A DNA stretch of 8,989 nt from Sporichthyaceae bacterium (GCA_013698395.1 JACCUZ010000101.1:1-8989), one strand, 5' to 3'. Counted from the first letter of the stretch, positions 1 to 7,757 are shown. Notes: a model not told the origin generated them from the sequence alone. Numbers and translations are program-made.

Positions 1-2206
1 ATCCGATGTTGAGGTCAGTGAGCAGCTCGACGGGGGTGGACTGGAGAAAATAGGCGGGGAGGTCCGGGTGCTGGACCAGATCGAGGTACCGCGCGTGCGC
101 CGCGTCGGAGATCGCGTCCATCACCTCGTCGTAGCGCCGTAAGGCGTCATCGGTGGTGCGCGACTCGCGATGAAGAACCGTCGCCTCCAGTGTCGCGGCC
201 AGAGTCAGCTCGAGGTTCTCCCGGGCCAGCGCCGGCAGCGAGTACTTGTCGGAGATCACCTCCCCCTGCTCGGTGATCTTGAGCTCGCCGTCCAGCGTCC
301 CCCACGGCTGGGCAAGGATCGCGTCGTGCGTCGGCCCGCCGCCGCGACCCACCGTCCCGCCGCGGCCATGGAAGAGCCGGAGCCGTACGCCGTGGCGGAC
401 CGCCGAGTCGCGCAGCTGGCGCTGGGCGCGGTGGATCTCCCACTGTGACGTGGCGATGCCGGCCTGCTTGTTGGAGTCGGAGTAGCCGAGCATCACCTCC
501 TGCACATCGCCGCGCAGGGCCACGAGCCGGCGGTACGCCGGGTCGCCGAGGAGGTCGTCGAGCACCCGACCGGCCTGACGCAGCTCCTCGGTGGTCTCCA
601 GCAGCGGGACGAATCCGACGCGCGCCACCTCGGCGTGCAGGTCGACCAGCCCCGCCTCCCGTGCCAGGAGCACCGCTGCGAGGACGTCGTCGGCGCCCCG
701 GGTCATGGACACGATGTAGCTCTCGCAGACGTCTGGCCCGAGCTGGTCCAGCGCCTGTCTGATGGTGGTGAAGACGGCCAGAGTTCGGGTGCCCTCCTCG
801 TCGAGGACCGCTGGATGGGGGGTCAGTGGTCGGCGCCCGGCGAGCTCCTTGCGCAGCAGGGTGAGGCGGCTCGGCCGTGGCAGGTCCCCATAGCGCCAGG
901 ACAGCTCACCAAGCCGGTCGAAGAGCTGCCCCAGCACGTGGTGGTGTGCGTCGGCGTGCTCGCGTACGTCGAGGGTTGCCAGGTGCAGCCCGAACGCGGA
1001 CACCACGCGGATGGTCCGGTCGACCCGGCCGCGGGCCGCCAGCTCCCCCCGGTTGGCGGCCAGAGAGTCGCGCATCAGCACCAGGTCGTCGACCAGCTCG
1101 CTGGTGCCGAGGTAGTCACGGCCGACCACGTGCGAGGCACCGTCGGCGATGCGCCTGCGGGTGTTCTCGAGCTTGGCGCCGATGCAGCGACCCTTGAGGC
1201 GGTAGGGCTCGTCGGCATTGATCCGCCGCACCCGGGGGTCGAGGTCGGGCATGGCCACCAAGTCGGCCGCGATGCTCGCGAGGAGCTCAGGGCTTGCATC
1301 GACCAGTCGGGTCGAGGGCGACAGGTCTTCCAGGAGATCGGTCACCAGGACCTGCAGGTCGCGGATCGCGTGCCCGTGCTGGAGCGCCAGTACGTCGTGC
1401 GTGACCTGCGCCGTCACGTTGGGGTTGCCGTCGCGGTCGCCACCGATCCAACTGCCGAAGCGCAGCGGCTGTGAGGTGGCGGGCAGCGTCACGCCAAGGC
1501 TGCCGAGCGTTTCCGCGAGATCCTCCAACACGTCACCCGCCGTGTGCAGCATCAGCTCGTCGAGGTAGTAGGCCGCGTTGCGCGCCTCGTCCAGTGGCTC
1601 CGGTCGGTCCAGTCTCAGCTCGGCGGTCTGCCAGAGCAGATCGATGACCTCGGCGATGCGGCGGTCGGCGCGCGGGTCGTCGACCGCGTCCAACAGCTCG
1701 GCGACCCGTCGTCGCTTCGAGAGGATGGAGCGCCGAGCTGCCTCTGTCGGGTGGGCGGTGAACACGGGCCTGACCGCCAGCCGGCTGACCAGGGCCGTGA
1801 CCTCCTCAGGGGACAGCCCGGACACCTTGATGCGCTCGGCAGCCTGCGCGAGCCAGCCGCCCTGGTACCGCCGCTCGTCGCGCATCGCCCGCGCTCGGTG
1901 CACCTGCTCGGTGACGTTGGCCAGGTGGAAATAGGTTCCGAACGCCCGGACGAGCAGCGCAGCCGTGGCCACGTCGGATCCTTCCAGCAGAGCCGCGAGC
2001 GCTCCGGTGTCCTCGCGAGCGTTGCCGCGGCTGAGGTGACGCACCCGTTCCACCAGCTCGAGAAGCTCCGGCCCCTCCTGGCGCACCAGGGACTCGCCGA
2101 GCAGGTTGCCGAGCCGGCGTACGTCAGCCCGCAGACCCGCGTGCTCGCCGACGGTCGGGTCCTGACCCTGTCCGGACCGCGGGTCGAGCAGCACCCGCTC
2201 CTCCAT
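1..2206 (-). CDS. ppc: Phosphoenolpyruvate carboxylase, N-terminal 735 residues (runs off left edge)
   Basis: The enzyme carboxylates phosphoenolpyruvate with bicarbonate to give oxaloacetate and phosphate, a cytosolic anaplerotic step feeding the TCA cycle. Translated from the ATG at 2206 on the minus strand, the frame stays open to the window edge. Visible family motifs are FTAHPTEA with the catalytic His at residue 152, GSWIGGDRDGNP (251-262), VMLGYSDSNKQAG (571-583, with Lys580) and FHGRGGTVGRGGGP (612-625, with His613, Arg615 and Arg621). These match E. coli His138, Lys546, His579, Arg581 and Arg587, so the visible active site is intact. Compared with usual family lengths of about 880-930 residues, some 150-200 C-terminal residues are missing, including most of the aspartate-binding allosteric site. 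The start is the first ATG of the frame. It has only a weak AGGG upstream, and a promoter-like TAGGGT lies 7 bases before it, so translation may be leaderless. The gene is divergent from mfd. Identification is secure; the exact start is less so. Confidence 0.97.
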   Translation of the reverse strand, partial: MEERVLLDPRSGQGQDPTVGEHAGLRADVRRLGNLLGESLVRQEGPELLELVERVRHLSRGNAREDTGALAALLEGSDVATAALLVRAFGTYFHLANVTEQVHRARAMRDERRYQGGWLAQAAERIKVSGLSPEEVTALVSRLAVRPVFTAHPTEAARRSILSKRRRVAELLDAVDDPRADRRIAEVIDLLWQTAELRLDRPEPLDEARNAAYYLDELMLHTAGDVLEDLAETLGSLGVTLPATSQPLRFGSWIGGDRDGNPNVTAQVTHDVLALQHGHAIRDLQVLVTDLLEDLSPSTRLVDASPELLASIAADLVAMPDLDPRVRRINADEPYRLKGRCIGAKLENTRRRIADGASHVVGRDYLGTSELVDDLVLMRDSLAANRGELAARGRVDRTIRVVSAFGLHLATLDVREHADAHHHVLGQLFDRLGELSWRYGDLPRPSRLTLLRKELAGRRPLTPHPAVLDEEGTRTLAVFTTIRQALDQLGPDVCESYIVSMTRGADDVLAAVLLAREAGLVDLHAEVARVGFVPLLETTEELRQAGRVLDDLLGDPAYRRLVALRGDVQEVMLGYSDSNKQAGIATSQWEIHRAQRQLRDSAVRHGVRLRLFHGRGGTVGRGGGPTHDAILAQPWGTLDGELKITEQGEVISDKYSLPALARENLELTLAATLEATVLHRESRTTDDALRRYDEVMDAISDAAHARYLDLVQHPDLPAYFLQSTPVELLTDLNIG

Positions 2207-2213
2207 GCACCGG

Positions 2214-2246
2214 ACCCTAGAGGTGGCGCCACCCAGCCGATGTCAG
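2214..2246 (-). promoter_or_regulatory. Candidate ppc promoter, possibly leaderless
   Basis: On the minus strand TAGGGT (2219-2214) fits the actinobacterial -10 consensus TANNNT and ends 7 bases before the ppc ATG. Transcription would then begin at or very near the A of the start codon. A CTGACA (2246-2241) resembles the -35 consensus TTGACA at five of six positions, but the 21-bp spacer is longer than the usual 17-19, so it may be coincidental. The call rests on motif and spacing alone. Confidence 0.35.
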
Positions 2247-2330
2247 CGGCTCGACGTGCGAGACGGCGGGACGCAGGGGGTCTTTCGTGATCTTGCGACG
2301 CTGTCGTCTCCGCTTGCTGCCCGGCCCCCG

Positions 2331-2336
2331 TACTCT
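2331..2336 (+). promoter_or_regulatory. Candidate -10 element for mfd
   Basis: TACTCT fits the TANNNT form of actinobacterial -10 elements and lies 71 bases before the chosen mfd start, which would leave a leader of about 65 bases. No good -35 sits 16-19 bp upstream; a TTGCTG at 2314-2319 is too close at 11 bp. This is weak evidence from one short motif. Confidence 0.22.
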
Positions 2337-2397
2337 GGGGTGACGCCCGGCCCGCAACGCGGTCCCGGGCGGGCGTGCTGTCCCCTGACCCCGTCCC

Positions 2398-2401
2398 GGA
2401 G
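2398..2401 (+). promoter_or_regulatory. Ribosome-binding site that decides the mfd start
   Basis: GGAG stands 6 bases before the GTG at 2408. The more distal in-frame GTG at 2375 has no purine-rich Shine-Dalgarno sequence at suitable spacing. The site therefore favours 2408, which is also where family-like sequence (TLTGLLDVLL) begins. Confidence 0.6.
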
Positions 2402-2407
2402 CCATTT

Positions 2408-5400
2408 GTGACCCTGACCGGCCTGCTCGATGTTCTGCTCGACGAGCAGGAGGGCGACCCGGCGCTGCGTGGGGCAGTGACGGCGGCGCGCGCTGGCGGG
2501 CGGGTGCAGCTCGACCTGACCGTGCCACCGGGTGTGCGCCCATTCGCGATCGCCGCGGTGGCCGCACGGGCTGGGCGCCCCGTTCTGGCAGTGACCGCCA
2601 CCGGCCGGGAGGCCGAGGACCTCGCAGCCGCGTTGCGCGACCTGCTCCCAGCGGACTCAGTGGTGGAGTTCCCCTCCTGGGAGACGCTGCCTCACGAGCG
2701 GCTCAGCCCCCGCAGCGACACCGTCGGGCGTCGGCTGTCCGTCCTGCGCCGGCTGGCGCACCCCGAGTCCGGTCAGACGAGCCACGGATCTGTGCACGTG
2801 GTCGTCGCACCGGCCCGAGCGGTCCTGCAGCCGATCGTGGCCGGGCTCGGCGACCTTGAGCCGGTGGAGCTGCACGCGGGGCAGGACGTCGACCTCGGCG
2901 ACCTCACCGCGCGACTCGCTGCTGCTGCCTACACGCGGGTCGACCTGGTGGAGAAGCGAGGCGACTTCGCGGTCCGCGGCGGCATCATCGACGTCTTCCC
3001 GCCCACCGACGAGCACCCCCTGCGCGTCGAGCTGTGGGGCGACACCGTCGAGGAGATCAGGTTCTTCAAGGTGGCCGACCAGCGGTCCCTCGAGATCGCG
3101 CAGGACGGGCTGTGGGCGCCGCCGTGCCGGGAGCTGTTGCTCACCGACGACGTCCGCGAGCGGGCGGCCGCGCTCGCCGAGCAGCACCCGGGTCTAGCGG
3201 ACGTCCTCGGCCAGCTCGCCGAGGGCATCGCCGTGGAGGGGATGGAGTCGCTCGCCCCCGTGCTCGTCGACGAGATGGTCTTGCTGCTCGAGCAAATGCC
3301 GCAGGACAGCCACGTCGTGGTGCTCGACCCCGAACGGGTGCGCACCCGGGCGCATGACCTGTTCTCGACCAGCCAGGAGTTCCTCGAGGCGTCCTGGGCT
3401 AACGCAGCCGCCGGCGCGGCGACGCCGATCGACCTCGGTGCGGCTGCGTACCGCAGCCTGGCCCACGTCCGGGCGCTCGCGGTCGCGCGCGGAGTTCCGT
3501 GGTGGACGCTGAGCCCGTTCGCGGCCGACGACGAGCCTGACGACGGTGAGAGCTCGACCGTGGCCGCCCGCTCCGTCGACGGCTACCGCGGTGACACGGC
3601 CCGGGCACTCGCCGACGTCAAGGGATGGCTCGGTGACGGCTGGCGGGTGGTGCTGCTGACGGAGGGGCACGGCTCGGCGGAACGGCTCATCGAGGTCCTG
3701 CGTGGCGAGGACATCCCCGCCCGACTCGACGAGGCCATCGACGACGCGCCCCAGCTGGGCCTGGTCCACGTCGGCTGCAGCTCCATGGTGCACGGCTTCG
3801 TGAGCGATGCGTTGCACCTCGTTGTCTTGACGGAGACCGATCTCCTCGGCCAGACCGGCCCCTCCACCAAGAGCATGCGCCGGATGCCGAGCCGGCGGCG
3901 CAACACCGTCGACCCGCTGCAGCTCAGAGCAGGTGACCTGGTGGTCCACGAGCAGCACGGCGTCGGCCGTTACGTCGAGATGATGCAGCGCACCGTGCAC
4001 AACGCCACGCGGGAGTACCTGGTCATCGAGTACGCACCCTCCAAGCGCGGCCAGCCGGGGGACCGGCTGTTCGTGCCCACCGACCAGCTCGACCAGGTCA
4101 CGAGGTACGTCGGGGGCGAGGCTCCCAGCCTGCACCGCCTCGGCGGTGCCGACTGGCAGAAGGCCAAGGGCCGCGCCCGCAAGGCGGTCAAGCAGATCGC
4201 CGCCGAGCTGATCCGGCTCTACGCCGCCCGCACCTCCGCTCCGGGGTTCGCCTTCAGCCCGGACACCCCTTGGCAGCGTGAGCTGGAGGACGCGTTCCCC
4301 TACCACGAGACGCCCGACCAGCTCGGCGCCATCGACGAGGTCAAGGCGGACATGGAGAAGACGGTCCCGATGGACCGGCTGATCTGCGGCGACGTCGGCT
4401 ACGGCAAGACGGAGATCGCCGTGCGGGCCGCCTTCAAGGCGGTGCAGGACGGCAAGCAGGTGGCCGTCCTGGTTCCGACGACGCTTCTTGTGAACCAGCA
4501 CCTGTCGACGTTCACGGAGCGGTACGCCAGCTTCCCGGTCAACGTTGCCGCCCTGTCACGGTTCCAGAGCGACAAGGAGGCCGAGCAGGTGAAGGCGGGG
4601 CTGGCCGAGGGCAGCATCGACGTGGTCCTCGGCACTCACCGGATTCTCGGCTCCGAGGTGCGCTTCAAGGACCTCGGCCTGGTCATCGTCGACGAGGAGC
4701 AGCGCTTCGGCGTGGAGCACAAGGAGCAGCTCAAGCACCTACGTACCAACGTGGACGTGCTGACCATGTCTGCCACGCCGATCCCCCGGACCCTGGAGAT
4801 GGCAGTGACCGGCATCCGCGAGATGTCGACCATCCTCACCCCGCCTGAGGAGCGCCACCCGGTTCTCACGTTCGTCGGTGGCTACGACGAGAAGCAGATC
4901 ACTGCGGCGATCCGTCGTGAGCTGCTGCGCGAGGGGCAGATCTTCTTCATCCACAATCGTGTCGAGTCGATCGACCGGGTGGCGACCAGACTGCGAGACC
5001 TGGTTCCCGAGGCCCGGGTGGTTGCGGCCCACGGACAGATGAACGAGCACCTGCTCGAGCAGGTCGTGCTCGACTTCTGGGAGAAGCGGTCGGACGTCCT
5101 TGTCTGCACGACCATCGTCGAGAGCGGCCTGGACATCTCCAACGCGAACACCCTCATCGTGGAGCGGGCCGACGTGATGGGCCTGTCCCAGCTGCACCAG
5201 CTGCGTGGCCGGGTGGGGCGGGGTCGGGACCGTGCCTACGCCTACTTTCTCTACCCACCAGAGAAACCGTTGACGGAGACCGCGCACGACCGGCTGGCCA
5301 CGATCGCGGCCCACAGTGACCTCGGCTCCGGGATGTACGTTGCGATGAAGGACCTCGAGATCCGGGGAGCCGGGAACCTGCTCGGCGGCGAACAGTCGGG

Positions 5401-5971
5401 CCATATCGCCAGTGTCGGCTTTGACCTCTATGTACGGCTCGTCGGCGAGGCCGTCGCTGAGTTCAAGGGTGAGGCTCAGGACGTGCTCAGGGACGTCAAG
5501 GTCGAGCTGCCCGTGGACGCGCACCTCCCGCACGACTACATCCCCGGTGAGCAGTTGCGGCTGGAGGCGTACCGCAAGCTGGCAGCCGTCACGACCGAGG
5601 GTGAGCTGGCCGCGGTCCGCGACGAGCTGCAGGACCGCTACGGCGATCCGCCGGAGCCGGTGGTCAACCTCTACGAGGTGGCGGGGTTCCGGACCTGGGC
5701 GCGCCGGGCTGGCCTGGGCGAGGTGGCATTGGGCGGCACATCGGTGCGCTTCGCTCCCGTCGACCTGCGGGAGAGCCAGCAGCTGCGCCTGCAACGGCTG
5801 TACCCGGGCACGCTGGTCAAGTCTGCGGTCCGTAGCATCCTGGTGCCGCGACCGATGACGTCCCGTGTGGGCGGTCAGCCGCTTCGCGACACGGAGCTGC
5901 TGAGCTGGTGCCGGGACCTCGTCGAAGCCGTGTTCCTGGATCAGCTGGCGGCCACCAAGCACTCGGTCTGA
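2408..5971 (+). CDS. mfd: Transcription-repair coupling factor Mfd
   Basis: Mfd is a cytoplasmic ATP-dependent DNA translocase. It pushes or removes RNA polymerase stalled at lesions and recruits UvrA to start nucleotide excision repair of the transcribed strand. From GTG 2408 the product is 1187 residues, normal for the family. Visible in order are a UvrB-like N-terminal module (GDFAVRGGIIDVFPP near 185-199); an RNA polymerase-interacting domain starting about 505 (GDLVVHEQHGVGRY, then a PTDQLD motif); helicase lobe 1 with Walker A GYGKTE (Lys667), GTHRILG (about 742), DEEQ box (762-765) and SATPIPRT (788 onward); helicase lobe 2 with ESGLDI (905 onward) and QLRGRVGRGR (motif VI, about 931-940); the RecG-like TRG region with DLEIRGAGNLLG (982-993); and a C-terminal TRCF domain with YGDPPEPV. 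No key motif is missing. An in-frame GTG at 2375 would add 11 residues but lacks a good ribosome-binding site. The gene heads the plus-strand cluster, 22 bp before the lipoprotein gene. Confidence 0.98.
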   Translation: MTLTGLLDVLLDEQEGDPALRGAVTAARAGGRVQLDLTVPPGVRPFAIAAVAARAGRPVLAVTATGREAEDLAAALRDLLPADSVVEFPSWETLPHERLSPRSDTVGRRLSVLRRLAHPESGQTSHGSVHVVVAPARAVLQPIVAGLGDLEPVELHAGQDVDLGDLTARLAAAAYTRVDLVEKRGDFAVRGGIIDVFPPTDEHPLRVELWGDTVEEIRFFKVADQRSLEIAQDGLWAPPCRELLLTDDVRERAAALAEQHPGLADVLGQLAEGIAVEGMESLAPVLVDEMVLLLEQMPQDSHVVVLDPERVRTRAHDLFSTSQEFLEASWANAAAGAATPIDLGAAAYRSLAHVRALAVARGVPWWTLSPFAADDEPDDGESSTVAARSVDGYRGDTARALADVKGWLGDGWRVVLLTEGHGSAERLIEVLRGEDIPARLDEAIDDAPQLGLVHVGCSSMVHGFVSDALHLVVLTETDLLGQTGPSTKSMRRMPSRRRNTVDPLQLRAGDLVVHEQHGVGRYVEMMQRTVHNATREYLVIEYAPSKRGQPGDRLFVPTDQLDQVTRYVGGEAPSLHRLGGADWQKAKGRARKAVKQIAAELIRLYAARTSAPGFAFSPDTPWQRELEDAFPYHETPDQLGAIDEVKADMEKTVPMDRLICGDVGYGKTEIAVRAAFKAVQDGKQVAVLVPTTLLVNQHLSTFTERYASFPVNVAALSRFQSDKEAEQVKAGLAEGSIDVVLGTHRILGSEVRFKDLGLVIVDEEQRFGVEHKEQLKHLRTNVDVLTMSATPIPRTLEMAVTGIREMSTILTPPEERHPVLTFVGGYDEKQITAAIRRELLREGQIFFIHNRVESIDRVATRLRDLVPEARVVAAHGQMNEHLLEQVVLDFWEKRSDVLVCTTIVESGLDISNANTLIVERADVMGLSQLHQLRGRVGRGRDRAYAYFLYPPEKPLTETAHDRLATIAAHSDLGSGMYVAMKDLEIRGAGNLLGGEQSGHIASVGFDLYVRLVGEAVAEFKGEAQDVLRDVKVELPVDAHLPHDYIPGEQLRLEAYRKLAAVTTEGELAAVRDELQDRYGDPPEPVVNLYEVAGFRTWARRAGLGEVALGGTSVRFAPVDLRESQQLRLQRLYPGTLVKSAVRSILVPRPMTSRVGGQPLRDTELLSWCRDLVEAVFLDQLAATKHSV

Positions 5972-5984
5972 CCCATTGCCAACC

Positions 5985-5988
5985 GGAG
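5985..5988 (+). promoter_or_regulatory. Ribosome-binding site for the SurA-N lipoprotein
   Basis: GGAG lies 5 bases before the ATG at 5994. It supports that start over an in-frame TTG at 5976, which falls only 4 bases after the mfd stop and has no Shine-Dalgarno sequence. A second purine run (GGGGGAAA, 6027-6034) lies before an in-frame GTG at 6036, so an internal start is also possible. Confidence 0.5.
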
Positions 5989-5993
5989 CCGAC

Positions 5994-6695
5994 ATGACGA
6001 CCAGCCACCTCGCCCACTCCTCGACCGGGGGAAATGTGGCCAGGCGGCGCAGCGCTGCCGTAGCGCTCTACGCCGTCCTCGCCGCGGGGGTCCTCGCGGG
6101 CTGCTCGCTGGACCGGCTGGGTGCGGCGGCGGTAGTCGGTGGAAAGCCGATCAGCACCGACCGCGTCCACGAGCTGACCACGGAGTACCTCCGAGCGCTT
6201 CCCGACCAGGATCCAGGTCCGGTGCAGCGCGGGATCCTGGATCAGCTCATCACGGCTCGGGTCTACGCGGAGGTCGCCAATGACCAGGGGGTGGGCGTCC
6301 GGAAGGCCCAAGTCGCTGCCGAGCTCTCGGGGCTGATCGAGCGGTTCCAAGGTCGCCGGGCTCTCGTTCAGGCGATTCAAGCCAACCAGGAGGTGCCGGA
6401 GTTCGTGGCCCCGTCGATGCTCGAGTCGTGGCTGAAGACTCAGCTGCTGTTCGTGGCGGTCGCGCGGCGGCTCAACGGCGGAGTGCTGAACCCTCAGGAC
6501 GAGTCCACCCGTGCGGCTTTCACCCGGGCCGACCGAGAGGTGGCCAAGGTGGCGAACCGACTTGATGTCGAGGTCAACCCTCGCTACGGCAGATGGCGGG
6601 CCGACCGCGACGTCGATCCCACGGTCAGCAGCATCGTTCCGCTGGTGAGCGGCGGGCTGTCGAAGTCCGAGGACGAGCTCACCGGCGCTCGATGA
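5994..6695 (+). CDS. Lipoprotein with SurA-type N-terminal chaperone domain
   Basis: This is a 233-residue predicted lipoprotein, probably anchored to the outer face of the cytoplasmic membrane. The N-terminus shows an RRR cluster (17-19), a hydrophobic stretch (about 21-34) and a clean lipobox LAGC with the lipidation Cys at residue 37. After it, AAVVGGKPISTDRVHEL and the following helices (about 44-160) resemble the SurA/PrsA N-terminal substrate-binding domain. The tail contains VNPRYGRW (194-201), a motif I associate with actinobacterial proteins of this type. No parvulin prolyl-isomerase domain is present, so if it is a chaperone it is not an isomerase. The gene starts 22 bp after mfd and ends 10 bp before mazG; a lipoprotein gene near mfd and mazG (lpqU in mycobacteria) is a known neighbourhood, though I cannot show it is orthologous. 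The start could instead be GTG 6036, giving 219 residues and a more typical short signal peptide. The exact function is unknown. Confidence 0.85.
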   Translation: MTTSHLAHSSTGGNVARRRSAAVALYAVLAAGVLAGCSLDRLGAAAVVGGKPISTDRVHELTTEYLRALPDQDPGPVQRGILDQLITARVYAEVANDQGVGVRKAQVAAELSGLIERFQGRRALVQAIQANQEVPEFVAPSMLESWLKTQLLFVAVARRLNGGVLNPQDESTRAAFTRADREVAKVANRLDVEVNPRYGRWRADRDVDPTVSSIVPLVSGGLSKSEDELTGAR

Positions 6696-6709
6696 CCTCA
6701 ATGCGGTGA
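6692..6709 (+). other. Five-codon mini-ORF bridging the lipoprotein stop and mazG start
   Basis: ATG ACC TCA ATG CGG TGA begins inside the lipoprotein stop (ATGA overlap, 6692-6695), and its stop overlaps the mazG GTG (GTGA, 6706-6709). Such 4-base overlaps are typical of translational coupling. It may let terminating ribosomes re-initiate on mazG, which has no clear Shine-Dalgarno sequence. The structure is seen directly; the role is inference and chance is possible. Confidence 0.25.
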
Positions 6710-7725
6710 GCGACCGCCTGGTTCTGGTCACGACCTCTCCCCGGGTAGCGCCTGGCCTGCTGTCGGCAGCGGCATGGTCGACACTGCAGGAGGCACGGTC
6801 CGTACGGGCAGCAGCGGACCACCCGCTCCTGCCCTACCTGAGGGACGCACCGCTCCTTGCCGGCCTTCGGCTGGGGCTCGAGCGGGTCGACGATCCCCGC
6901 GCCCTCGCCCGGAGACTCACCAGCGCGGTACACGCCGACGGTGTGGTCGTCTGGCTGGTCGGTGCCGATGGTGACGCCAGGCTCGGCCACGAACTGGGTC
7001 AACTGGCCTCCACCGGGGAGGCGCCCGAGATCGAGCTGCTGCCCGGCTCCTACGACCTACCCGGGGCACGGCTGATCGACCTCGTCACCACCATGGACCG
7101 CCTCCGCTCAGTGGGCGGGTGCCCGTGGGACGCAGAGCAGACGCACGAGTCGTTGGCGACGTACCTGCTCGAGGAGACCTACGAGACGCTGGAGGCGATC
7201 GAGACCGGTGAACGCGAGCACCTTCGGGAGGAGCTCGGCGACTTGTTGCTGCAGGTGGTCTTCCACTCTCGGATCGCCGCCGAGCATCCTGACCGGCCCT
7301 GGTCGGTCGACGACGTGGCCGGCGACATCGTGGACAAGCTGGTGCGGCGCCATCCGCACGTCTTCACAGCAGACGCCGGGACGACGACGACAGCGGCGGC
7401 GGTGGAGGCCGGCTGGCACACCACCAAGGCCGCCGAGAAGGGTCGCGGCTCCGCCCTCGACGGGGTGCCGATCGCGCTCCCGGCCCTCTCACTGATCGCG
7501 AAGCTGATGCACCGCGCCGAGGCTCACGGCGTGCGCGTCGAGCCGCCCGAGGACGCCTCGATCGCCTCACGACTCGTCCGGTTGGTGGCCGAGGCCCGGG
7601 CGGCCGGGATGGATGCCGAAGGCGAGCTCCGCAGGGCGGCTCGGGACTACACCGCCAGGGTGCGAGCGGCTGAGCACGAGCTGGCCGCTGGCACCGGATT
7701 TTCCCAGCGCACGCCGGAGACGTAG
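6706..7725 (+). CDS. mazG: Nucleoside triphosphate pyrophosphohydrolase MazG
   Basis: MazG hydrolyses (d)NTPs to the monophosphate and pyrophosphate in the cytoplasm. It is credited with removing aberrant nucleotides and, in E. coli, with influencing ppGpp levels. The 339-residue product has an N-terminal region of about 120 residues without catalytic motifs, as in other actinobacterial MazG proteins. The catalytic domain opens with CPWDAEQTH (from Cys139). It contains EETYE (156-160) and EELGD (175-179), giving the EExxE...ExxD magnesium-binding signature with usual spacing, followed by VVFHSRIA and KLVRRHPHVF. The C-terminal part (about 250-339) has KLMHRAEAHGV but no second EExxE motif, so only one domain looks catalytic. 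GTG 6706 is the only sensible start, because the nearby ATGs at 6692 and 6701 reach a stop at once. It has no clear ribosome-binding site and sits 10 bp after the lipoprotein stop, which suggests translational coupling. Its role fits beside the repair factor Mfd. Confidence 0.95.
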   Translation: MSDRLVLVTTSPRVAPGLLSAAAWSTLQEARSVRAAADHPLLPYLRDAPLLAGLRLGLERVDDPRALARRLTSAVHADGVVVWLVGADGDARLGHELGQLASTGEAPEIELLPGSYDLPGARLIDLVTTMDRLRSVGGCPWDAEQTHESLATYLLEETYETLEAIETGEREHLREELGDLLLQVVFHSRIAAEHPDRPWSVDDVAGDIVDKLVRRHPHVFTADAGTTTTAAAVEAGWHTTKAAEKGRGSALDGVPIALPALSLIAKLMHRAEAHGVRVEPPEDASIASRLVRLVAEARAAGMDAEGELRRAARDYTARVRAAEHELAAGTGFSQRTPET

Positions 7726-7728
7726 ATT
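7723..7728 (+). promoter_or_regulatory. Candidate -10 element at the mazG stop, for the VWA-like gene
   Basis: TAGATT overlaps the mazG TAG stop and fits TANNNT. A start of transcription about 7 bases later would leave roughly a 30-base leader before the GTG at 7767. The sequence 17 bp upstream (TTTCCC, 7700-7705) is a poor -35. It is offered only because the 41-bp gap here is the widest in the cluster. Confidence 0.18.
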
Positions 7729-7757
7729 GACCCGCACACCGACGGCGGCTGTGTCCT

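Larger units (their letters stand above)
2207..2407. other. Divergent intergenic region between ppc and mfd
   Basis: This 201-bp gap must hold the 5' control regions of both divergent genes. I see a TANNNT-type -10 candidate for each direction, and a GC-rich inverted repeat (GCCCGG 2345-2350 against CCGGGC 2365-2370) that could form a weak hairpin in the mfd leader. I see no GAAC-N4-GTTC SOS box, no riboswitch-like architecture and no small ORF with a convincing ribosome-binding site. Confidence 0.6.

Noticed and set aside
635..2290. Plus-strand open frames (279 and 248 codons) opposite ppc
   Set aside because: The minus strand in this interval encodes continuous, motif-complete phosphoenolpyruvate carboxylase; the plus frames are antisense shadows.
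2345..2370. GC-rich hairpin (GCCCGG / CCGGGC) before mfd, considered as a terminator or operator
   Set aside because: The arms are only 6 bp with a 14-base loop and no following T-run, and no gene ends here; such repeats are common by chance at this GC content.
3194..4501. A 435-codon open frame on the minus strand inside mfd
   Set aside because: It is a shadow of mfd, rich in Val, Asp, Leu and Arg repeats from the GC bias, with no ribosome-binding site or domain.
4739..5995. A 418-codon open frame on the minus strand inside mfd
   Set aside because: It lies opposite the helicase lobes of mfd, where the plus frame is strongly conserved, and it shows no recognisable domain.
6206..6240. Perfect 9-bp inverted repeat CCAGGATCC / GGATCCTGG with a 17-base loop
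   Set aside because: It lies inside the lipoprotein coding frame, has no U-tract or known binding motif, and about one such repeat is expected by chance in a GC-rich window of this size.
5934..6246. Direct repeat TCCTGGATCAGCT at the end of mfd and within the lipoprotein gene, considered as att-like sites
   Set aside because: Both copies are in coding frame, each encoding Leu-Asp-Gln-Leu, and no integrase or composition shift accompanies them.
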